Source of the DNA: Nocardia macrotermitis
GTDB taxonomy: Bacteria; Actinomycetota; Actinomycetes; Mycobacteriales; Mycobacteriaceae
DNA: 64,000 bases
Direction: 5' to 3'
Assembly (NCBI RefSeq): GCF_009604405.1
Contig: NZ_WEGK01000014.1
Span: forward strand, 1-64,000
Under the pieces are notes generated by a model. The model ran no database searches. It was not told where the DNA came from and saw nothing but the letters and a program-made list of their open reading frames with translations. Shown here piece after piece: positions 34,822 to 44,011 of this stretch. Each line of letters begins with the position of its first letter. The stretch's first letter is position 1. The position numbers and the translations under genes were made by a program.

Positions 34822-36240
34822 TCAGGGCTGTCTCGGCTTGGGTTTGGTGCGGATCATGTGGGGGAGAAGGGGTTTGGGGGTGCGGTGGTGGAGGGCGCTG
34901 TGCCAGACGCCGAGGGCGTAGGCGGTGTCGTCGAGGCGGTGGGCCAGGAGGTGGGGGGCGATGTGGCCTGGTGGGTGGTGGGTGCGGTATTCGGTGATGG
35001 TGTCGATGAGGAGGGCGGCGGCGGTGGCGCGGCGGGCTCGGCGGGAGAGGGGGAGGAGGAGAAGGGGGAGGGGGAGCCAGTGGCGGAGGAGGAGGGTCGC
35101 GGTTTGGCGGAGGGTGTCGGTGGCGGCTCGGGTGATCAGTTCGGCTTCGAGGTGGGGTGGGGCTTGTACTTTTCGGAGGCGGGTGTGGATGTGTTTGGCG
35201 TGGGTCAGGAAAGCTGTGGCGGATAGCAGTGTGGCCCAGCGGGTTTGGAGTAGTAGGGCGGCTGCGGAGAGGGCCAGGGCGGGGGGGAGGGCGGCGGGGG
35301 CCACTTGTTCGCCGTGGCGGGTGGCCAGGGGGGCGGCGCTGGTGCCGTAGAGGTATTTGCGGGTGAGCCAGGGGAGGGGGGTGCGGCGGTGTTCGTGGCG
35401 GATGGTGACGTCGGCGATGTAGCGGACCAGTGCGCCGGTGTTGGTCAGGCGCCAGATGAGGTCGACGTCTTCGCCGACTCGCATGGATTCGTCGAAGCCG
35501 GGGCCGAGGGCGTCGACGCGGGCCAGGAGGCAGGCCGCGGGGACCCAGCCGACGCGGGAAAGTGGTTGTACGACAGCCGATGTGGGTCCGAGGTCCAGGG
35601 AGGAGTGGGCGTTTTCGTAGCGGGTGATCCAGTTCGCGCGGGGACCTTCCAGGCCGAGGATGCGTGGGGCGACCGCGGCGACGCGGGTGTCGGCGAAGTG
35701 GGTCAGCAGGCGTTGCAGGTCGTCGCCGTGCGGCACGGTGTCGGCGTCGCAGAAGGCTACGAAAGGTGTTGTCACGGCACGTAATCCGGTGTTGCGTGCG
35801 GCGGCGGGACCGGAGTTGGTGTCGAGTCGGATGAGGGTGGCGTCGAATTCCTTCGCGACACGGGCGTGTGCGAGTGCGTCCGGTGAGGCGTCGTCGACGA
35901 CCACGACTCGCACGTCGACCAGGCCCGTCAGTAGTCGCCGCAGTGCTTCTGGCGAATCATGTACCGGCACAACGACAGTGAGCTGATCGAGCGACACGGG
36001 CTCGGGGACCGAGGTGATCTCGGCGAGCCCGAGTCCGAGCAGTGAGTCGGCGAGAGCTGCGGTCACCTTGTCGGAGATGGTGAATTCGCCTGTCGCACCC
36101 AGTATCTCAGCAGCGGCCGGGCGGATCCGCAACAGCCGGGTAGGGCTGCCACCGAACAACAACCGCCCCTCGGCGAACCGGCGAACGCTCGCGCCGAGTC
36201 TGATACCGGTGCCGACCGCGAGCCCAGCCGAGCCGCTCAC
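34822..36240 (-). CDS. mftF: Mycofactocin glycosyltransferase MftF
   Basis: 472 aa. GT2-family fold: VVVPVHDSPEALRRLL, VVVDDASPD, NTGLRAV, FCDADTVPHGDD, and RVGEDVDLIWRL with the catalytic acidic residues. C-terminal third has membrane-associated helices. Attaches the beta-1,4-glucose chain to premycofactocin. GTG 36240 overlaps the SDR stop by 4 bases (GTGA), which fixes the start; a longer frame to 36303 would intrude into the SDR. Coding strand is unusually C-rich, giving G/T-poor mRNA. Confidence 0.9.
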   Translation of the reverse strand: MSGSAGLAVGTGIRLGASVRRFAEGRLLFGGSPTRLLRIRPAAAEILGATGEFTISDKVTAALADSLLGLGLAEITSVPEPVSLDQLTVVVPVHDSPEALRRLLTGLVDVRVVVVDDASPDALAHARVAKEFDATLIRLDTNSGPAAARNTGLRAVTTPFVAFCDADTVPHGDDLQRLLTHFADTRVAAVAPRILGLEGPRANWITRYENAHSSLDLGPTSAVVQPLSRVGWVPAACLLARVDALGPGFDESMRVGEDVDLIWRLTNTGALVRYIADVTIRHEHRRTPLPWLTRKYLYGTSAAPLATRHGEQVAPAALPPALALSAAALLLQTRWATLLSATAFLTHAKHIHTRLRKVQAPPHLEAELITRAATDTLRQTATLLLRHWLPLPLLLLPLSRRARRATAAALLIDTITEYRTHHPPGHIAPHLLAHRLDDTAYALGVWHSALHHRTPKPLLPHMIRTKPKPRQP

Positions 36241-37040
36241 GTTCCGAACCCGCCCTCGGCCCGCACCACCGACCCGTTCAACACCGCACCCTCCGCCGAA
36301 CAACAGAAGGCGATGGTGGCGGCGATTTCCTCGGGTTCGAGCACGCGCCGAAGCCCTTGGTGCGCAGCGAGTTCGGCCGGATCATCGATATCGTCGTAGA
36401 GCGCGGCGGTGGCGGTGAGCATCTCGGTGCGGGTCGCACCGGGCGATACCGCGACCGCCGACATCCCGGTGCCGACCAGATCCGCCGACAATCCTCGCAC
36501 GATCCCGATGACCGCATGTTTACTCGCCGCGTACCCGGCCAGATGGAACAGGCCCCGTTCGCCGGCCGCCGAGGCGACCGCGACGAACCGGCACCCGGCC
36601 GGATCGGGCCCGGCCAGCATGACCGGAACCGTCGCGGCGGCGGTATTCCACACGCCCAGCGCATTCACCTCGAGCAACGAACGCACATCGGATTCCGGTG
36701 TCTCCCACTGTGGTCGACCACCGGCGATGATTCCGGCCGCCGCCACCACCGCATCGAGCCGACCGAACCGGCTCAGCGTCCGCTCGACGGCATCCCGAAG
36801 CTGTTCGGGCGCACGCACATCGCACACCACCGGCAGAATCCGATCCGGATCCGTCGCCGCCACCGCATCCAATTCCGCTTGGGAGGCAAGCGGATACCGC
36901 ACCCCGGACGGCACCGCCCCGGTCCCGCAGCCATCGATGGCGCTCACCCGATATCCCCGGCGCACCAACTCGCGCACAGTGGCCGCGCCGACCCCACGCG
37001 CGGCCCCGGTCACCAGGGCGGCCCGTTCACCCGAGCTCAT
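36237..37040 (-). CDS. Mycofactocin-coupled short-chain dehydrogenase
   Basis: 267 aa SDR: TGAARGVGAATV cofactor motif, catalytic Ser in ASAAGERG, YAASK. The 20-odd-residue insertion after the first helix (IDGCGTGAVPSGVRYPLAS) is the feature of mycofactocin-dependent SDRs, which hold NAD(H) tightly and pass electrons to mycofactocin. It lies inside the mft operon, overlapping mftE (14 bp) and mftF (4 bp), so it is made with the cofactor. ATG 37040. Confidence 0.9.
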   Translation of the reverse strand: MSSGERAALVTGAARGVGAATVRELVRRGYRVSAIDGCGTGAVPSGVRYPLASQAELDAVAATDPDRILPVVCDVRAPEQLRDAVERTLSRFGRLDAVVAAAGIIAGGRPQWETPESDVRSLLEVNALGVWNTAAATVPVMLAGPDPAGCRFVAVASAAGERGLFHLAGYAASKHAVIGIVRGLSADLVGTGMSAVAVSPGATRTEMLTATAALYDDIDDPAELAAHQGLRRVLEPEEIAATIAFCCSAEGAVLNGSVVRAEGGFGT

Positions 37041-37680
37041 CGACAATCCTCCGCACCATCCGATCGACCAGTTCCTCTCCCGCTCGCGCATCGGCCCCGG
37101 CCGGATCCCCGAGCACACCGTTGGGTGACACCGCCCGAACCCCGTTGTGCCGCAAGCGATCCATCAACTCCGGCAGCGGCTCGACATTGCCCGCGACGGC
37201 GAGATCCAGCGCGACATCCGCGGGCGAGAGATACAGCATGATCGAGGTCTCGGTATATCCGGCATGCGCGTCACCGGGCACCGCGCACGGCAGCCATCGC
37301 ACGGTATGCCCTTGCGTGCGAAGGGTTTCCACCGCCGCGCGCAAGGCGGCGACATTGCCGCCGTGCCCGTTCACGAACACCACCTCACCCGCCCACAATG
37401 CCAGCGAGCGGGTGAGTTCGATGATCATCTCGGTCAATACCGTGGTGCCGACCGAGAACACCCCGGGAAACCCCTGATGCTCGCCGCTGGCCCCGAACGC
37501 GATCGCCGGCGCCACCCAACTGCCGGTCCGCGCACCGACCCGCCGCGCGACCTCGGTCGCGATGACGGTATCGGTGCACAGCGGCAGATGCGGCCCGTGC
37601 TGCTCGGTCGCACCGACCGGCACGAGCACCCGCGGGCGCTCGGGCAGGTCCGGGTAGCGGGCGGCGGCGAGCGCAGGCAT
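37027..37680 (-). CDS. mftE: Mycofactocin peptidase MftE (creatininase family)
   Basis: 217 aa creatininase-fold metallopeptidase: GATEQHGPHLPLCTDT and NGHGGN provide metal ligands, AGYTETSIML the later conserved Glu. Releases the C-terminal dipeptide (AHDP) from the MftC-modified MftA. ATG 37680 three bases after the mftD stop in transcription order. Confidence 0.92.
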   Translation of the reverse strand: MPALAAARYPDLPERPRVLVPVGATEQHGPHLPLCTDTVIATEVARRVGARTGSWVAPAIAFGASGEHQGFPGVFSVGTTVLTEMIIELTRSLALWAGEVVFVNGHGGNVAALRAAVETLRTQGHTVRWLPCAVPGDAHAGYTETSIMLYLSPADVALDLAVAGNVEPLPELMDRLRHNGVRAVSPNGVLGDPAGADARAGEELVDRMVRRIVDELG

Positions 37681-37683
37681 TTC

Positions 37684-38856
37684 TCAGCCGCCGAGCGTCC
37701 GGGCGAATCCGGGTTGCACGATGACATCCTCGGGGGTGAGCTCCCGAATGGACGATTTGCCCAGCCCCAGCAGCGCGGAATCGATTCCGCCCCTGAGGAT
37801 GTCGAGCACGTTCTCCACGCCGGCCTGCCCGTTGGCGGCCAGACCCCACAGGTACGCGCGCCCGATCATCACCGCCCGCGCACCCAGCGCGACGGCCTTG
37901 ACCACATCGCTGCCGCGCCGGATTCCGCCGTCCAGCAGGATCTCGACCTGATCGCCGACCGCGCCGGAGATGGCGGGCAGGCACCGGATCGGGGCCGGGG
38001 TGCTGTCCAGGTTGTTGCCGCCGTGATTGGACACCGAGATCGCGGTGACACCGGCGTCGACGGCGCGGCGGGCGTCATCGATGCGGCAGATGCCCTTGAG
38101 CATGAACGGGCCGTCCCACTCCTTGCGCATCCAGGCGATATCGTCCCAGGTGGCCAGCGGCGTCTGCATCCACTCGTAGTACGCGCCGAAGAAGGTCGGC
38201 GCTTTACCGCCGGGCGGCGTGAGATTCGGCGTGGTCAGGTCGGGAATCGTACGCGCCCTGGCGAATTGGTACGCCCAGCGCGGACGGGCCATGACGCTCA
38301 ACGCATTCTGGCGCATCGCCTTGAAGTCGAGCTTCTCCGGGATGGTGGGCGAACCCCAGTCGCGGCCGTTGGAGAACGACCAGTCCAGCGTCGCGATCAG
38401 CCCTTTCGCCCCGGCCTCGCGGGCCTCCTGCAAACGCCGGGACATGGTGTCGCGATCGCCCATCCAGTAGGACTGGAAGAACGTCTGCGGATTCGCCTCG
38501 AGCACGTCCGAAAGTGGTTTGCTCGCAAACGAACTCAGCCCCATGGCGGTGCCCCGGGCGGCGGCGGCGCGGGCGACCGCGACCTCACCGTCGGGGTGCA
38601 CGGCCTGCACCCCGGTCGGCGAGATCAGCACCGGCATCGAGATGTCCTGTCCGAGAACGGAGGTGGACAGATCGCGGGTGTCCGACAGTCCGGCCACGTG
38701 CGGCGCGAAGCCGAGCTCGCGGAAGGCGGCGGTGTTGTCGTCATAGGACACGCCTGCCTCGGAACCGGCCAGCAGTGCGCTGTACACCGACTTCGGCAGA
38801 CGTTTACGAGCGCGGCGCTGAGCTTCGGCGACCGTCTCGAACCAGGCGTTGGGCAT
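37684..38856 (-). CDS. mftD: Pre-mycofactocin synthase MftD (FMN-dependent alpha-hydroxyacid dehydrogenase family)
   Basis: 390 aa. Lactate-dehydrogenase/glycolate-oxidase-like TIM barrel: ISPTGVQAVHPDGEVAVARAA, catalytic SNHGGNNLD, FMN phosphate site LDGGIRRGSDVVKAVALGA. Oxidatively deaminates AHDP to give premycofactocin. Gene order mftC-D-E is conserved. Confidence 0.93.
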   Translation of the reverse strand: MPNAWFETVAEAQRRARKRLPKSVYSALLAGSEAGVSYDDNTAAFRELGFAPHVAGLSDTRDLSTSVLGQDISMPVLISPTGVQAVHPDGEVAVARAAAARGTAMGLSSFASKPLSDVLEANPQTFFQSYWMGDRDTMSRRLQEAREAGAKGLIATLDWSFSNGRDWGSPTIPEKLDFKAMRQNALSVMARPRWAYQFARARTIPDLTTPNLTPPGGKAPTFFGAYYEWMQTPLATWDDIAWMRKEWDGPFMLKGICRIDDARRAVDAGVTAISVSNHGGNNLDSTPAPIRCLPAISGAVGDQVEILLDGGIRRGSDVVKAVALGARAVMIGRAYLWGLAANGQAGVENVLDILRGGIDSALLGLGKSSIRELTPEDVIVQPGFARTLGG

Positions 38857-38870
38857 TCGGGATTCCTTGT

Positions 38871-40073
38871 CTAGACAGGGCTTTCGGAGCAGGCGCGGCT
38901 GGGCATGCGGACGGGCATGCCGAGCGTGACGGCCCGCTTCTTACCGGTGCGGGAGTGATCCTGCGAGGGTTTGGGCGTCTCGCCGGGCGTCCGGTCGGCC
39001 AGCAGCGATTCGCCGTATCCCTGCACGCATTCGGGATCCGGGCCGTCCAGTGGCAGTCCGGTGAAGAACTTCGCCGCCATACAGCCGCCGCGGCAGGCGT
39101 CGTAGAAGTTGCAGGACGCGCACGCGCCGCCGCCGGTGGGCCGCCGCAACTCCTCGAACAGCGCGGATTCCTGCCAGACGCGGTTGAATCCGCCGTCGGT
39201 GAGCAGATTTCCGGCCTTGAAGGTGTCGTGAATGGCGAACGGGCAGGCATAGACGTCCCCGATCGGATCGATCAGGCACACCACCCGGCCCGCACCGCAC
39301 AGGTTCAGGCCCGGCAGCGATTCGCCGAACGCGGCCAGGTGGAAGAACGAGTCGCCGGTGAGCACCGATTCGCCGTTGGCCATGAGCCAGTCGTAGAGCA
39401 CGCGCTGATCCGCGGCGGTGGGGTGCAGCTCGTCCCAGGTGTCCGCGCCGCGGCCGGACGGGCGCAGCCGGGTCAGCCGCAGCGTCGCGCCGTAGCGGTC
39501 GGCCAGCGCCTGGAACTCGTCCAGCTGGTTGACGTTGTGCCTGGTCACCACGACCGAGATCTTCGCGTCGCGGAATCCGGCGTCGGCGAGGTTCTGCAGG
39601 GCGCGGGTGGCCATGTCGAACGATCCGGGGCCGCGGACCGCGTCGTTGACCTCGGCGGTCGCGCCGTCGAGGGAGATCTGCACGTCCACGTAGTCGGTGG
39701 CGGCGAGTTTCGCCGCGCGCTCGGGGGTCAGGCGCACGCCGTTGGTGGAGAATTTGACGCCGACGTCGTGTGCGACCGCGTAGTCGAGCAACTCCCAGAA
39801 GTCGCTGCGCACGGTGGGCTCGCCGCCGCCGATGTTGACGTAGAAGACCTTCATGCGCTGCAACTCGTCGATGACGGCCTTGCACTGTTCGGTGCTCAGC
39901 TCGCGCGGGTCGCGGCGGCCGGACGAGGACAGGCAGTGCACGCACGCCAGGTTGCAGGCGTAGGTGAGTTCCCAGGTCAGGCAGATCGGGGCGTTGAGAC
40001 CGCGTTCGAACTGCTCGATCAGCTTGGGAACGGGGGCAGGAGCGGGTGCGGGGTCGGGAAGCAGAGTCGTCAT
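38871..40073 (-). CDS. mftC: Mycofactocin radical SAM maturase MftC
   Basis: 400 aa. Radical SAM cluster motif TYACNLACVHC (Cys40, 44, 47), GGEPT, and a Cys-rich SPASM domain (ACPF, CASCNFYDACRGGCM) binding auxiliary clusters. Decarboxylates and cross-links the C-terminal Val-Tyr of MftA. ATG 40073 overlaps the mftB stop by four bases (ATGA). The ~20-residue Pro/Ala N-terminus is normal for the family. Confidence 0.94.
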   Translation of the reverse strand: MTTLLPDPAPAPAPVPKLIEQFERGLNAPICLTWELTYACNLACVHCLSSSGRRDPRELSTEQCKAVIDELQRMKVFYVNIGGGEPTVRSDFWELLDYAVAHDVGVKFSTNGVRLTPERAAKLAATDYVDVQISLDGATAEVNDAVRGPGSFDMATRALQNLADAGFRDAKISVVVTRHNVNQLDEFQALADRYGATLRLTRLRPSGRGADTWDELHPTAADQRVLYDWLMANGESVLTGDSFFHLAAFGESLPGLNLCGAGRVVCLIDPIGDVYACPFAIHDTFKAGNLLTDGGFNRVWQESALFEELRRPTGGGACASCNFYDACRGGCMAAKFFTGLPLDGPDPECVQGYGESLLADRTPGETPKPSQDHSRTGKKRAVTLGMPVRMPSRACSESPV

Positions 40074-40393
40074 GGAGTGCGGGCCTCCGGCTTTCGAGGG
40101 GTGATCATCTTGCTGCGCGCCAGGGCGGCGAGCGCGGACACATACCGTTGCTGCTCGTTCGCCGGGACTCCGGCGCGGTCGATCGCGGACAGTGCCGAGG
40201 GGCATTCGGCGAGCTGTTCGACGACGCCGACCAGCTGCACCGATTTCAGGAACGAGAGCTTGCGCGTGTGGAAGTCGTAGGCCAGTGCCCCGAAGGGCTC
40301 GCTGCGAAGCGAGACCGTCGGGGCCAGCTGCCATGCCGACCGGGCGTCGAAAGATCCTTCGGCACAGGCGGTCTCGTTCACGTCAGTAGACAC
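40070..40393 (-). CDS. mftB: Mycofactocin peptide chaperone MftB
   Basis: 107 aa PqqD-like RiPP recognition element that presents MftA to MftC. Typical segments: LAPTVSLRSEPFGALAYDF and KLSFLKS. Overlaps mftA by 11 bases and mftC by 4. Confidence 0.92.
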   Translation of the reverse strand: MSTDVNETACAEGSFDARSAWQLAPTVSLRSEPFGALAYDFHTRKLSFLKSVQLVGVVEQLAECPSALSAIDRAGVPANEQQRYVSALAALARSKMITPRKPEARTP

Positions 40394-40496
40394 CGCACAT
40401 GCCGTCGATCGAGACGTCCTCGACGAGGCTGTCGGTGGGGTCGAGCTGGACCTCGGCCTGGGTCTGCTGGGTGGTGGTGCGGTTGTGCTCGCTCAT
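40383..40496 (-). CDS. mftA: Mycofactocin precursor peptide MftA
   Basis: 37-aa ribosomal precursor ending in the invariant core IDGMCGVY; the final Val-Tyr becomes the redox cofactor. ATG 40496 with GAAGGAG 4 bases upstream. Confidence 0.95.
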   Translation of the reverse strand: MSEHNRTTTQQTQAEVQLDPTDSLVEDVSIDGMCGVY

Positions 40497-40536
40497 GACG
40501 CTCCTTCGGAGTGCTGAATATGTGATCTGGATAATA

Positions 40537-40553
40537 ATGGCACCGGAGGCCAT
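40537..40553. promoter_or_regulatory. ATGGC-N7-GCCAT dyad, candidate MftR operator
   Basis: A 17-bp symmetric site midway in the 95-bp region between mftA (starts 40496, minus) and mftR (starts 40592, plus). MftR is the local repressor that senses acyl-CoAs in mycobacteria; this is the best dyad available for it. Confidence 0.4.
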
Positions 40554-40591
40554 AAAGGAAGGGGTCGGACGGATTCTGCTAACTTCGCTGG

Positions 40592-41197
40592 GTGAGCGAC
40601 CGAGTGCGCAAATCACCGGGCAGGCCCCCGGCCACCGATCACGGAGCGATCGAGGCGGTCGCCTTCCGGCTGTTCGCCGAACACGGCTTCGACGCGACAT
40701 CCCTGGACGACATCGCCGTCGCGGTCGGGGTGGGCCGCCGGACGCTGTTCCGCTACTACAAATCCAAGAACGACATCCCGTGGGGACAGTTCGACGCCAG
40801 CCTGGTCCATCTGGCGCGGCATCTGGACGATATGCCCGAGGATGTTCCGGTGCACGAGGCGGTGCAGCGCGCGGTCATCGAATTCAACCGGCTCGATCCC
40901 GGCGCGGTCGCCTCACATCGGCAACGTATGCGCCTGATCCTGGCAACCCCTGCGCTGCAAGCGCATTCGGTGTTGCGCTATCAGCAGTGGCGGGCGGTGA
41001 TCACGAATTTCGTGGCGCGGCGGTTCGGGGCGGATCCCCGAGAGCTGTTGCCGCGCACCGCCGGACAGGTGACATTGGCATTGGCGCTCAGTGCCTACGA
41101 GCAGTGGCTGGAGGATGCGGACTCGTCGTTGGACGCGTTGCTGGCCGCGACCCTGTCGGCGTTGAAGGCGTATCTCGCTGCGGGCGTGGGGGATTGA
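40592..41197 (+). CDS. mftR: Mycofactocin system TetR regulator MftR
   Basis: 201 aa. HTH: LDDIAVAVGVGRRTLFRYYKSKNDIPWGQFD; the RTLFRYYxSKNDxxWGxFD stretch is characteristic of MftR. Divergent from mftA. GTG 40592. In mycobacteria MftR represses the mft operon. Confidence 0.92.
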   Translation: MSDRVRKSPGRPPATDHGAIEAVAFRLFAEHGFDATSLDDIAVAVGVGRRTLFRYYKSKNDIPWGQFDASLVHLARHLDDMPEDVPVHEAVQRAVIEFNRLDPGAVASHRQRMRLILATPALQAHSVLRYQQWRAVITNFVARRFGADPRELLPRTAGQVTLALALSAYEQWLEDADSSLDALLAATLSALKAYLAAGVGD

Positions 41198-41203
41198 CGT
41201 AGT

Positions 41204-42127
41204 TCAGTGCCCGAACGCCGCGTACAGCTCGGGCAGGAAGCGGGACAGGTGGTGCATCTCCTGCCCGCAGTGCATCAGTAGATTCCGCGCGACATCCATA
41301 CCCAGGACGACATCGCGAGGGTCGACCGCGGCGCCACGTCCGGTGGCGCACAACGCTTGTCGCGCGTCGGGGACGTGCAGTCCGTACATGTTCAGGTAGA
41401 AGCGGCTGCGCATCTCCACCCCGCCGGGCACCGGACGGACCTGATGCGCGAGCCAGCCCAGATCGACCGGCGCGACCGAACTGCCCACCCGGCCGAAGAC
41501 GACGGTGTGCCCGTCGGGCACGGTGAATCCGTGCCGGACCGGGTCCTCGAAACGGATCGCGAGCTGCTGGAGTTTCGGGCCGATGTACTCGTCGACGTAG
41601 GAGGTGTTGCCGACGTAGCGGTTCCGATCGGGCACGGGAGCCGCGGTCTTGTCGACTGCGATGGCGGCGTACATGTGCGCGTCGGGATGCCAGAGTTTGT
41701 AGCGGGCCGAATCGTTCGAATGCCAGCCGAACCACCAGTCCCACATCCGCGCGGTCACCCGGGGCATCTCGGTGCGGCAGGCGACCCAGGATATTCCGGT
41801 GGTGGTCTGCCCGTAGCCGGTTTCGATCGGGAAGTAGCCCGTGGGTGCCAGATCGCGGGTCAGCTCGGTGAAATCGGGGATACGGGTGGCCGCGACGGGC
41901 GGTCCGTCGAAGGCGGCGCGGACCGGATCCGGGGCCGGGAGGGTATGGCCGGTCATGAAGCGCGAGAACGGTTTTGCCCAGTCCTGTGCGGAGTATCCCG
42001 GGTATCGGGGCGGGCACACCGGCTGATCGGCTCGCGCGGTCGCCCGCGGGCCGATCGCCAACGCACCGGCCAGTGCGCCGCCCGACAGCAGGGCGGCGCG
42101 GCGGGAGAGTCTCACACTGCGCTCCAT
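41204..42127 (-). CDS. PhlG-like (2,4-diacetylphloroglucinol hydrolase family) protein with Tat signal
   Basis: 307 aa. Signal region SVRLSRRAALLSGGALAGALA has a twin-arginine motif and hydrophobic core with a likely cleavage after ARA (~33). The body has the DAPG-hydrolase hallmarks RMWDWWFGWHSND and RYKLWHPDAHMY, Glu180 in VDEYIGPK, and MHCGQEMHHLSRFLPE near the C-terminus, which together supply His/Glu zinc ligands. PhlG cleaves a C-C bond in acylphloroglucinols. Export of such a hydrolase is unusual. Substrate unknown. Confidence 0.8.
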   Translation of the reverse strand: MERSVRLSRRAALLSGGALAGALAIGPRATARADQPVCPPRYPGYSAQDWAKPFSRFMTGHTLPAPDPVRAAFDGPPVAATRIPDFTELTRDLAPTGYFPIETGYGQTTTGISWVACRTEMPRVTARMWDWWFGWHSNDSARYKLWHPDAHMYAAIAVDKTAAPVPDRNRYVGNTSYVDEYIGPKLQQLAIRFEDPVRHGFTVPDGHTVVFGRVGSSVAPVDLGWLAHQVRPVPGGVEMRSRFYLNMYGLHVPDARQALCATGRGAAVDPRDVVLGMDVARNLLMHCGQEMHHLSRFLPELYAAFGH

Positions 42128-42229
42128 CGGGCGAAGATAGCCCGGATATGGTGTGCTCGGCCGACATTCATCCGATCTTGGGTGAGCGGCATTTCCGGTC
42201 CGGGGAGTTTGGGATTCTTCACAGTGGTG

Positions 42230-42847
42230 TTACCTCCAGCATTGGTTACGCACGCCGTCGAGTGCGCGTTCGGTGAGGTGGTGCAGGGTCGGTCCGGCCG
42301 GGTCGTCGCTGGAAAGCCAGCGCTGGTAGGCGAATTCGGCGGCGGCGAGCAGGGTGTGCACGAGCAGGGCGGCGCGCAGATCGTCCGGGGTGGAGGTTCC
42401 GATGCGGGCGGTGACGAGTTCGACGAGTCGGGCGCGATCGGGTGGTTCGATGAGCGCGACCCGGTCCAGCAGATGGGGTGCGCCGCGGATCGCGGTGCGC
42501 CAGTGCCGAATCGAGTCCTCGTCGGTGGTGAAGGTTCGGCTACGTTCCAGAATCGATTGGGCCAGTGCGGATTCCGCGGCTTCGTCGGGCGGTCTGCGTT
42601 CCAGATTCGCCACGATGGCCGCGCCGCCGCTGTGCAGGGCACCCAGCAGCAGATCGCTCTTGTTCGCCACGTAGCGGAAATAGGTGCTGTGGCCGATTCC
42701 GGCGGCCGCGGCGATCTCCTCGGTGGTCACCGCGTCGAATCCGCGTTCGGCGAACAGGTGCAGGGCCGCGCGGTGGATGTCCGCGCGGATGCGTGCCTTC
42801 TGTCGGTCGCGGAGCGAAATCTGTTGTGGCTCGGGTGGTTCAGCCAT
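42230..42847 (-). CDS. TetR family transcriptional regulator
   Basis: 205 aa from ATG 42847 (MAEPPEPQQI). HTH: TTEEIAAAAGIGHSTYFRYVANKSDLL. Start overlaps the stop of the DapB-like gene by 8 bases, so it is co-transcribed with that gene and may regulate it. A longer in-frame start at 42931 lies inside the upstream gene. Confidence 0.86.
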   Translation of the reverse strand: MAEPPEPQQISLRDRQKARIRADIHRAALHLFAERGFDAVTTEEIAAAAGIGHSTYFRYVANKSDLLLGALHSGGAAIVANLERRPPDEAAESALAQSILERSRTFTTDEDSIRHWRTAIRGAPHLLDRVALIEPPDRARLVELVTARIGTSTPDDLRAALLVHTLLAAAEFAYQRWLSSDDPAGPTLHHLTERALDGVRNQCWR

Positions 42848-43895
42848 GGGCTGCCAGGTCCGGGTGGGCGCGTCCGGCGACCACGGGCAGTTCCAGGCAG
42901 GTTCTGACACCGGGTGCGGCGGCGCAGACATAGGGGATCGAATTGACGCAGTGGTTGGCGGTGGCCACGATGCCGGGATTGCGGCGCAGGCCCTCGGCGA
43001 CGGTCGCGGGCTGCCAGCCGTGGATGACCACGAAAGTGTCCGGGTCGCCGTTGATCTCGATCTCGTAGCGTTCGCCCTGCGGGCCGAACTCCCACGCCGG
43101 TTCGAGATGTTCCTCGCCCATCAGCCAGTTGACCGCGATCCGCACCACGACCTGTTCGCCGATCTTCGCGATCCATTGGAAGCGTTGCGCGGCAACATTT
43201 CCCGGCTCGATGACACCCATCGGCGAATCGATCGGCGCGGTGGCGACCGCGACCTCGTGTTCGGTGCCGATGGTGGCCTCGGCGAAACCGAGCGTGTCCA
43301 GGCACATGCGCACCGACTGGGTGAACCCGCCGGACAGCAGGCCGAGCATCGGGCTCTTGTACGCCTCCTCGGGCGTGCCGCCGAAGCCCATGACCCAGCG
43401 CAGCACATCGGGTGCGTTGTAGGTGCGCATATCGGAGAACTCTTCCGCGCGAACGTAAGTCACCGCCGAGGACATCGCCGAGAGCACCAGGGGATGCAGT
43501 TCGGTCGCGCCGCCCGGATTGATACCGGTGCCGTGCAGGGTGACTCCGGCGTCCACGGCCGCCTGCGCGAGCGCGGCATCGCGCTCGCCCGGATAGAACC
43601 AGCCCACCGGGGTGACGACATTCTTGCCCGAACACAGAATCCGGGTCACCTCTTCGGGATTCGGCACCAGCGGGGAGTAGACCACCGCGTCGGCGTCGAG
43701 CGCCAGGATGGTGTCGATGTCGTTCGAGGCGGTGACCCCGATCGGGTCGACGCCCAGGATCTCGCCGACATCCCGGCCGTTCTTGTCCTCGGAATGGACG
43801 TAGCACCCGGCGAGCTCGAGTTCCGGATGCCGCAGCACGGCCTCGATCGCGGCCTTGCCGACGCCGCCGGTCGCCCACTGCACGACTCTGAGCAT
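42840..43895 (-). CDS. DapB-like NAD(P)-dependent oxidoreductase
   Basis: 351 aa. N-terminal Rossmann motif VVQWATGGVGKAAIEAVL followed by the dihydrodipicolinate-reductase-like / amine-dehydrogenase-like fold common in mycobacteria (often beside steroid or lipid genes). HGTGINPGGATEL marks the second domain. Too divergent from DapB for lysine biosynthesis. ATG 43895 has AAAGGAGAACTC upstream. Substrate unknown. Confidence 0.82.
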   Translation of the reverse strand: MLRVVQWATGGVGKAAIEAVLRHPELELAGCYVHSEDKNGRDVGEILGVDPIGVTASNDIDTILALDADAVVYSPLVPNPEEVTRILCSGKNVVTPVGWFYPGERDAALAQAAVDAGVTLHGTGINPGGATELHPLVLSAMSSAVTYVRAEEFSDMRTYNAPDVLRWVMGFGGTPEEAYKSPMLGLLSGGFTQSVRMCLDTLGFAEATIGTEHEVAVATAPIDSPMGVIEPGNVAAQRFQWIAKIGEQVVVRIAVNWLMGEEHLEPAWEFGPQGERYEIEINGDPDTFVVIHGWQPATVAEGLRRNPGIVATANHCVNSIPYVCAAAPGVRTCLELPVVAGRAHPDLAAHG

Positions 43896-44011
43896 GAGTT
43901 CTCCTTTATGTGGTATCAACTCTTCGAGTGAGAGTAACTCTCGGATAGGTGTACGGGTGCGGTAGCGCAAAATCCCGCGACATCCGGGGCGCGGCTCATT
44001 AGGGTCGCGGC

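Noticed and set aside
37147..40280. Long plus-strand frames across the mycofactocin genes
   Set aside because: Antisense shadows of mftC, mftD and mftE, which have unmistakable motifs.
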